Of a stretch of DNA of 64,000 nt, positions 57,055 to 64,000 are shown piece by piece. The stretch lies in the NCBI GenBank assembly GCA_047967505.1, contig CM106540.1, one strand, 5' to 3'. Source of the stretch: Dipteris shenzhenensis. Taxonomy: Eukaryota > Polypodiophyta > Polypodiopsida > Gleicheniales. How positions within the stretch are numbered: the first letter of the stretch is position 1; every line of letters begins with the position of its first letter. The notes under the pieces are model-generated. The model did not search any database. It was not told the origin of the DNA and was given only the letters and a program-made list of their open reading frames with translations. A program made the position numbers and the translations under genes.

Positions 57055-57393
57055 TGTGATGGAATGTAATGCTCAATCTTTCTTCGATTCCCCAGAATCA
57101 TCATCTTGAAGGCCTACTTTATGATGTTGATCTTGAGGGAAGGTTTTGAGAGTTCACGCTCAACATCATGTGATCATGTGTGCATAGCACCATCATGTGA
57201 TCATATGTGCATAGCACTAACCTTATAGAGTGCTATAAAGGAAAGGGTTAGATCCCCTAACCCTAAATGGGTTTGTATATATTCTATTTTTTCAACTAAA
57301 TCTAGTGTACCGTTAGTCATTTGTGGTGTGCTCTCTAGTTGTGCTCTCTCTCCTCATCTCCACTCTTCTCCTCTCCCCTCTTCATATTTTGTC
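57055..57393 (+). repeat. probable 3' LTR of Copia B
   Basis: Starts TGTGATGGAATGTAATGC after the polypurine-like CATTAAAGGGG, as expected. It contains a 28-bp duplication (CATCATGTGATCATRTGTGC) at about 57164 and 57192. The right end is set only by where homology to the inverted gag begins. No matching 5' LTR is found. Confidence 0.6.
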
Positions 57394-57394
57394 A

Positions 57395-58397
57395 GAATCT
57401 TGGAAGTGTTCTTGGACTCGTAGAGAGCTACAAACATATCCCATGCTTCTTTCGATGTCTTGACTATGTTGAGCTATCCTAGCATGACATCTTGCACATT
57501 CTGCTTGATCAGATGATAGGCATACTTGTGTTTCTTATCCCATTCTGCCTGAGCTCAGGCAATGGCAAGATCTGCTACAAGTGCAAAAACTATTTGTGTA
57601 GCTGTAGATCCCATTGTAGATCCTTTTGCTAGTGATGTGACAACAGGTGGAGTAGAGCTACCACTGGCTGGATCGTCCAATGGTCTAGGTGTAGATCCAT
57701 TGACATACTCCCATTTATCTTGAAGTACAAGAATGATCTCCATTTGGTATTTCCATGTACCATAATTGGAGTTGTCTATCTTAGCAGATGCCTCCAGGTT
57801 GAGGTTGATAGTCATAGACATGGTGCAAGAAATGTACTCAAAGTGTCGTGAAAATCACTGTATAAATCAACTGCAAAAGACACTGGCTATGGCAAGTGAA
57901 ATCTGTGAACTATTGGTGAAGATCTGCAATATATAAAAATCTGATCTGTGTTACAAGGCTTGAGGCAAATGATGCCAGGAATAGCCAAGAGGCTTTACAA
58001 GGATGAAATGATGTGCACAATGCCGTGAAATAGCCATATAGGCTTTATAATGGTGGGATGTGTGTGTGAAATCAAATGCTATATGCCCACTAAACAATCA
58101 GCAATGCCTCTGAAAATACTCTGAAGTATGCTCACTGAATTGATGTACGTCAGGTTTCAGGTAATGTGATGATGTGAAACCGTATGTGAACGTATGGACT
58201 AACTCCGAGTAGGTACTAGTCAGGAATTTTGGGCATGGCTTAGATTGGAAACTTGGGGAGATTCAAAGCATCCCCTCTATGGTGATCTAGTCTACTCTGA
58301 TCTAGATCTATACCAACTGTCGATCGATGAAAGAATAGCAAATAATTCCTTTTCTTTTGTTCGTTTTAAGTGTTGGGTCAGATGCATTGATATTGAT
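57395..58397 (-). pseudogene. gag: inverted Copia B 5' region and gag start
   Basis: The minus strand encodes MSMTINLNLEASAKIDNSNY, GTWKYQMEIILVLQDKWEYV and NGSTPRPLDDPASG, matching gag at 52842 onward. The leader up to 58397 matches 52281-52841. It stops at about 57395 within gag. Confidence 0.82.
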
Positions 58398-59176
58398 GCG
58401 GTGCCATAATCGTATCCCACCGATCAAACTTGCATTGACCCATCGGCTTAATGTTATCCTGTTGACTTGCTATCCCATCAGCCGTTGCCTTAACTATATC
58501 TCATTGACTTGATACATGTCAGTACCTAACCCGTCGCCCTAATTAATTACTGTTAGTCAACTATCCCACCAGTCAAAATTGCATTGACCCGGTGGCATAA
58601 GGCTATCTCGCCGGTCATTGCTTTAACTCTATCTCGTTGACTTGCTACCTCGCCAGTAAAGTGTGAGCTTGTAACACCATGCAGAGCTGATAGATCATTG
58701 CAGGCAATCAAGTTACACTACCTAGAAGCAAAGATAAGTGAGATAAAGGGCTCGCATACCAAGTAACTGAGCACACTTATGTAACACATCACCAAATGTT
58801 CCTTGCACTAAAATCATCAGTTAAGGCTGGCCAAATCCACACCTAATGAAAGCCACAACAGTAAAGGTTCATAGTGAAAGAGCATTCAATATTTCAGAAA
58901 AAATTTCTTATGGGCCAATTGCAGGTTAGCCAAATCTAGATAGCCATGAAGAGGCTCAAAAGTTATTCTATTTGAAATTCTTCTAAAAAGCATCAAAAAC
59001 AAGCTTCAAATGCTCAAAAATGACTTTCCAACAAAAAAAACAGTTTTCCTACTTTTCCATCCAAACCTCTCTCTTCCCCTACAACTCCACTAACAAGCTC
59101 CAAGTTAGGCTTGAAGACTTGTGCAATGGGTAGATATCGAAGGAAGACAAGTGCAAATGCAAAAGCATACCTTCAT
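58398..59176. other. degenerate short-repeat interval
   Basis: 58400-58670 repeats TTGACTTGCTATCCC/CTCGCCAGTC-like words at irregular spacing. The remainder is non-coding. Confidence 0.5.
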
Positions 59177-59199
59177 TCCCCGACAGCAGTGCCAAAAAT
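59177..59199 (-). other. gypsy-type primer-binding site next to an LTR end (possible)
   Basis: The minus strand reads TGGCACTGCTGTCGGGGA at 59194-59177, close to the TGGCGCCGTTGCCGGGGA-type site of plant gypsy elements. Plus-strand TGTTGTGGG begins at 59199, so the LTR end would read CCCACAACA. No other part of that element is recognised nearby. Confidence 0.4.
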
Positions 59200-59925
59200 G
59201 TTGTGGGTCTTGGCAGTGACTCACGTGTCATGGGGATGTTGAAGATATGCCAATGGAGCCTCCACTCCTAGCTACTCCTTGTGGGAGCAATGCATAGCAC
59301 GAGTCATTTTCAACTGCCACTCGAGCAGCCTCCCGATTGTTGCAATGTGTCTCCACACGAGAAAGGGGGAAGAGGAAGAGGGGAGAGGAGAGGGAAGGAG
59401 GGAAGGAGAGGGAGAAGGGATGAGGAAGAAAAAGAGAAGAGGAGAGTGAAGGGGGATGGAGTGGCAAACACAAGGGAACTATAATGGAAACAAGAGAACA
59501 CCCAAAACACTCTCTTGGAAGAGAAGAGGGAGCTTGTATTCCAACTTGTGCAAGGCTCTGGGCCGAATGGACTCCGTAGGTTAGTTGCTCTATTTTGCGC
59601 CACGGTTCTATCGTGTGTTTTTACCATCCTCTTGGGCCCATCTAGCTCCAAGACACAATCCTAGCTCTACGGTCTTGCCATTGTCCCATCAAATCACATC
59701 ACTTAACCCATGATGGCATATTGTTAGCCAAGATGTATACAAGGCATAACTATAGCAATAGGTGTAACCGTAGATGTAGGTGTAACTATAGCAGTAGGTA
59801 TAACTTTTGATGTGACAATATGGTTGAAGTAGACCCTGTCAATGTGGTGGTATTTGAACCTGTCAATGTGACTATAGTTAGTGCTGAAATTTCTTTCTTG
59901 GAACAATACTCTCTAGCTCCTGCGA
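59200..59925. other. possible LTR, GA-rich tract and short repeats
   Basis: (GGGAGAGGAA)-like purine-rich sequence at 59360-59462. GTGTAACTATAGCAATAGG/GTAGATGTAGGTGTAAC-type minisatellite words at 59745-59815. No gene. Confidence 0.45.
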
Positions 59926-60633
59926 GCTTCCCCTCTCCCCCTCACCGTTAGCCCCTACCTCCCCCCTCGCTCCCCCCCCCTCGCCGCGACCACCTCCACC
60001 ACTCCCATCCGCCCTCGACCCCCGTCCCCTCTCCTCCCCCCCCACCGGCACCCCGCTACCCCTCGCCTCACCTCCGCTCCAGCCGCCCCTCGCTCCATCC
60101 CGCCCCCTCACTCCATCCCGCCCCCTTACCTCCGCTCCATCCCGCCCCCTCGCTCCAACCCGCCCCTCGCCCCCGCTCCAACCCCCCCCCTCGCCGCCGC
60201 TCCAACCGCCCCCTCCGCTCCATCCCGCCTCGCCCCGCCTCGTCCCCCCCCCCCTTCTCTCCAGCCCGCCTCGCCCTCGCCCCGCCTCCGCTCCATTCTG
60301 CCCCTCGCTGCTCCCTCGCCATCCACCCCGCTCCAACCCGCCCCCTCGCTGCTCCTTCACCCCCTCGCTTCACCCGCCTCCGCCTCATTCCGCTCCCCCC
60401 GCCCCCCCGCTTCACCCCTCCACCCCCGCCATTCCAACTTCAACCCCCCCCCGCCCTCCCGCCCCTTCCGTACTCCCCGCATCCCGCAGCCTTCGCCCCG
60501 CCCTCCGCTTCGACCACTCCGACCCTTCATTTCGCCTCGCCCGCCTCACCCCCAGGCTCCACCGCCGCTTCATCCCCTTCTTGGGTGGCAGCCTGTTTTT
60601 CTTCATCGGAAGCTTGCAGTTAGTCTTGGCGGT
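59926..60633 (+). other. C-rich 5' region of the LINE
   Basis: Very C-rich with repeated CGCTCCATCCCGCCCCCTC words at about 60080-60360, leading straight into the LINE ORF1 ATG at 60634. It is likely the 5' UTR and internal promoter by analogy with L1. Arg/Gly-rich minus-strand ORFs across it are compositional. Confidence 0.6.
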
Positions 60634-62667
60634 ATGGCGGCCCCCAGCCCGGATCCGGAGGCCCAGTCAGACCCTCCCTCTCCAGATGCCTACCGCGTTA
60701 TCCTGACAGAGCAACAATCATCCCGTGTTCAGGAGGTAGCCAGTGACTTTGCTCGTACCTCTGTTTACGGTAGAGTCATTGGACACTCCCCCTCCAGGTC
60801 TACCATCAGGGACTGGCTCCAGTCCACTCTCTTGCTAGAGGATGGCCATATTGAGGAGGTGGCCCTTATGGGAAGGGGCATCTTCTGGCTCAAACTCTCC
60901 AGTGAGAAAGCTGCGAGCAATCTGATTGCCGGTTCCCCCACATCGGTGGATGGGAAGATCATCATGATAGTCCCGTGGTACCGTGGTTTCAGCGCAGCGG
61001 ATTTCGATACTCGGTTCCGTATACCTCGCCACCCAGTGACACTAGTTTTTCCAGGGCTTGCTACTGAGCTGCGGCCGATTGTCAGGGACTTGGGCTCCCA
61101 TTTTGGCTGGGTTATGCACGACACCTTTGCTGACGCGGTGACCACGGCAGGAGCTCCCCGAGTCCGTGTGGCTGTGGCGGATCCTGCGACTCTCCCTGCA
61201 GTGATCGAGATCGTGACAGGTGCCGGCAGTATCACCCATAGCATGATAGTCACCGGACAGCCAGGTCAGTGCCTGCGGTGCCATGGCTTTGGGCACTTGG
61301 CGGCTGCTTGTCCATGCTTTGCCAGCTCGTCTCGACCCTCCCCGCCCCCACCCCCTCCGCCCCCACCTCCCCCCCCGGACAGCCACGTCAGGAGGAGCCG
61401 AGGCAGTCGGAGCCTGGGCCAGAGGTAGTGGGCGGTTGGACCGAGGTTCGAAGGAAAAGAGGAAAGAATAAGAAGATTTCGGATAAAGGCAAGGAGGCAG
61501 AGGTCACCATTCCTGCAGCAGCACTCCAGAGACCTGACAGGCAGATGCCCCAGGGACCTGGGAGAGCTTCTTCTTCGACGGCAGCCCGCCCTCCACAGCC
61601 TCAGATCCTCCTCTCTCCCACCCACCCGCCCGCCTTCTCCCCAGTTTCCCCCCCCTTCGCCTGCCCCGCAGTTTCAGCCCCCGCCTCCTTTTCCTCAGTC
61701 CCCTCCCCCTCCCCCTCCCCCTCAGCCCCAGTTCCAAATGCATCCCCATCCCCCTCCCCCCCCTGCTCCCCTCGCCCCTCCTACAGAGTTAACTGCACCG
61801 TTGCCTTCCCAGCCGAGTGCAGCCTCCGCTCCACCTCCTCCACCTTCTCCGCCAGTCGCCTCCGTGGAGCCCGAGTCGCCTATCCCACAGCCTCCTCCCC
61901 CTCCCCCCCCGCTTGCAGGACACCCGGAGTCTGTACCACCAGTGGAGCAGGTTTCCCTTCCCGCTAGCCCCTCAGTGGCAGACTCAACTGGGTCTCAGCT
62001 CCAGGAGAGAGAGCTCCCTCGAGACTTTTACAGATCTGGCCCCTGGGACTACCTGGATGTGGCCGACCTTGGGACCTTCCCGGCTTGTCTCGACATTAGT
62101 ATCTTCATGCTCCGCAAAGGGGCGAATGGGAAGATTGCTGCCTTGGCTCCCAGGGATGGCCCTAGCTTCGCCTTCACGTTCCTCAGCGATGGCACCGAGA
62201 CCTGGACAGACGACTCGGTGTGGGAGGCTCTCAGAGAGCAGACACACGCCCAGATTTGCTCCTGGATAGGCCCGTCCGGTGGGCAGCTCCTCGAGACTCA
62301 GTGGTCCGAGGGCGATGTGCGCTTGCGGTGGCGTTGCGCTGCCAAACGTTTCCGATTGATCGTGATCCTCAGACCCCCCCTGGCATGGCCTCTTCCCCAG
62401 GATGTCAGAGCTTGGTCCCAACAGAAACTCCGAACCTTCTACGGGATGACCACTTCAGAGATTTCGAGCTGGCTCGAGAAAGCATTTGCTCATGGCACTA
62501 GAGGCCTCTCGCCATTGCTGAAGGTGTTGAAGAACGGGCAGGACGACCCCCTCTCCCCCTCCAAACCTTCTCACAAGCGGCAGCGCCTCCACTCCGATAT
62601 GTCTGATTCTTCTTCGACTTCGACTGCGAGCAGACAGCTGTTCGCAGCCCCCCATCCCTCTCCATGA
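60634..62667 (+). CDS. L1-type LINE ORF1 protein
   Basis: ATG at 60634. The N-terminal 210 residues form a DUF4283-like domain (YGRVIGHSPSRSTIRDWLQS, IFWLKLSSEKAASNLIAGSP, IIMIVPWYRGF), followed by zinc knuckle CLRCHGFGHLAAAC at about 213-226 and a Pro-rich region. The frame shifts twice. One shift is in the C-run near 61371, after which GGWTEVRRKRGKNKKISDKG is read. It shifts back between about 61600 and 61650. The final part, to TGA at 62665-62667, contains DFYRSGPWDYLDVADLGTFP and WSQQKLRTFYGMTTSEISSW, a C-terminal module I do not recognise. ORF1 binds element RNA. Whether the shifts are real or homopolymer errors is open. It overlaps ORF2 by ATGA. Confidence 0.8.
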
Positions 62668-63971
62668 GCCTACACCTCGTATCCTGGAATGTGAACGGGT
62701 TTCACTCTTCGAGCACCCGTGGTCCCAGGAAGCTCATTTTGCGTCAGGAACTTCAGCCTGCAGTGATTGGTCGATTGGATGTACTGCTGCTCCAGGAGCA
62801 CAAGCTTTCTGCGGCTCATGCCCGTAGCTGCGGGAAGGTTCTCCCTGGACACTCCTACACTTATTGGGAGCCTTCGATCGGCGCACAGGGGAGGAGCGGG
62901 GGGGTCTGTACCTCCGTGTGCGAGCAGTTAGCTCAGTTAGTTTTCGGTCACGGCACGTTGATCCCAGGCCGAGCCCTTTGGGTAGGCCTGAATTTGGAGG
63001 GATCCAAGATAGGAATCCTCAACATTTATGCTCCCACAGACCTCCGATGCAGAGCCACCTTCTGGAGGACACTTACAGGGATTCTTCCAAACATGGATTC
63101 CTAGATTGTTGGAGGAGACTTCAACAACCTGGAGACCTTGGAGGACCAGCAGGGTAGAGATCCGGAGTTCACAGGTATGGCTCAGGCAGAGCAGTCAGCT
63201 TGGGACTCTTTCATCTTCGTGACAGGAGGGAGGGACAGTTGGAGAGACCCGTCCTTCCGGCGTTGGCATGGGAGCCTGGACTTCTCTTGGGGCTTCCGCA
63301 GGGAAGGAGGCAGACTCCTGGAGCGGCTTGATAGGTTTTATGTCAGTGATTGGGCCATCAGCAGAGGTGGCCAGGCGGGCATTGTTCCAGGGACGACACT
63401 CTCCGACCATGCGCCTGTGCTCCTTTCATTAGATTCGGCAGCGCAGACTCTCCCCCCCCGATCATGCAGGATTCCCGATTCCATCTTCTCGAGGGTGGAC
63501 GTCCATAGCAGCATTTGCAGTCTTTGGGACAGAGACTGGGGGGAGGGCGTGGATCTGGTAGACTCGGTCGCGCAGGCTCTGCAGGAGTCCAGCCAGATCT
63601 GCCAGCTCGCAGCCCTACAGGTTCGACAGGATTGGTGGGGCAGAGAGAGAGCTCTTCGGAGGGACCTCGCCTCCATTCAGCGACTTCAGCAGTCTTCCTC
63701 GGGCTCGGAGGAGCTTCGGATCCAGGCCCTTCGAGCCAGAGCCCTCTTGGAGGAGACCCTCCAGCGTCGCTCCGAGTTCTCCTATCACGCCTCTCTCTCC
63801 TTCTGGGCCCGGAAGGGTGACCGGATGTGCAGGGAGTTCTTCAGGACACACGGCCAGAGAGCTGCAGGTGATCAGCTACGAAGTCTCAAGACAGCGGATG
63901 GTCACATTGTTACGGACCCGGGGGAGGTCCTGGGGTTGGCCACTGACTTCTACAGGACCCTCTTCCAGTAG
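62664..63971 (+). CDS. L1-type LINE ORF2, endonuclease part
   Basis: ATG at 62664 overlaps the ORF1 stop. The apurinic-type endonuclease shows SWNVNG, LLLQEHKL, ILNIYAPTD, IVGGDFNNLETLED and TTLSDHAPVLLSLD, so the catalytic Asn, Glu, Asp/Asn and Asp-His are present. One TAG at 63102-63104 interrupts the frame where Trp is usual (S*IVGGDFN, a TGG to TAG change). The frame is otherwise open to TAG 63969-63971 (FYRTLFQ*) and reads on as EPLAPRAS. The reverse transcriptase lies beyond the window. ORF2 nicks target DNA and primes reverse transcription in this family. Confidence 0.88.
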
Positions 63972-64000
63972 GAGCCACTTGCCCCTCGTGCTAGTCGTGA

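Larger units (their letters stand above)
52281..58397. mobile_element. Copia family B complex with inverted ~1-kb flanks
   Basis: A plus-strand copia (52281 to about 57390) is followed by a minus-strand copy of its own first kilobase (57395-58397). The outer ends mirror each other: GCATCTAACCCAGCACTT at about 52283 and AAGTGTTGGGTCAGATGC at about 58380-58397. Left of it gypsy RT is interrupted. No target duplication could be identified. Confidence 0.75.

Noticed and set aside
59878-60606. Long Arg/Gly-rich minus-strand ORFs
   Set aside because: Products of a C-rich tract on the LINE 5' side; repetitive and without family features.

Overview
The window is plant nuclear DNA. Three things show this: a CRINKLY4-type receptor kinase, which is a land-plant family; plant CACTA transposases (tnp2, DUF4218, DUF4216 and Transposase_24-like modules); and Ty1/copia, Ty3/gypsy and L1 retroelements of plant type. 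The gene density (one intact host gene in 64 kb) and the deep decay of nested elements suggest a large, repeat-rich genome. A seedless vascular plant such as a fern or lycophyte is possible, but that is inference and the sequence does not fix the species.

Layout. 0.1-2.4 kb (-) is a dead hAT-type transposase, followed by a UDP-glycosyltransferase exon fragment (2.9-3.15 kb). 4.0-6.7 kb holds a small tandem repeat and a decayed CACTA-like transposase with a duplicated exon. 8.6-10.9 kb (-) is an intact, intronless CRINKLY4-like receptor kinase with an 89-bp duplication in its upstream region. 12.6-15.8 kb is low-complexity AT, GA and GT sequence. 16.5-19.9 kb (-) is a CACTA tnp2 transposase split by a 1,019-bp Mutator-like insertion with a perfect 10-bp target duplication. 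20.0-24.7 kb (-) is Copia family A, copy 1, with its 5' LTR and primer-binding site. 24.8-26.5 kb is a pyrimidine-rich higher-order repeat. 26.5-27.87 kb is the 3' end of another CACTA element (transposase ORF, stem-loop, subterminal palindromes and terminus). 27.9-30.7 kb is AT-rich with no gene seen. 30.7-31.3 kb is a small inverted-repeat element. 31.9-33.6 kb (-) is the tail of a second tnp2 gene.

34.0-37.0 kb (-) is the most unusual locus: a multi-domain, transposase-like gene of DUF7869 type with an in-frame spliceable intron. 38.1-38.7 kb is a palindromic minisatellite plus GA tract. 39.4-43.9 kb holds Copia A copy 2 (-), carrying a 448-bp insertion of the same small-element family, then a facing 3' fragment with LTR (copy 3, +). 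44.9-52.3 kb has scattered Ty3/gypsy fragments, a Helitron helicase scrap and a 187-bp MITE. 52.3-58.4 kb is Copia family B, with an internally inverted protease segment and flanked by an inverted ~1-kb copy of its own 5' end. 59.9-64.0 kb is the 5' half of a GC-rich L1-type LINE (+) with ORF1 and ORF2 overlapping as ATGA.

Apart from the receptor kinase, and possibly the LINE, almost every coding segment is a transposon relic. Breaks are recorded where they can be read: nonsense codons, frameshifts and lost catalytic residues. The small nonautonomous elements with visible target-site duplications, and the DUF7869-type gene, are the best candidates for something poorly described. Many listed boundaries come from pattern comparison by eye and can be off by some bases.
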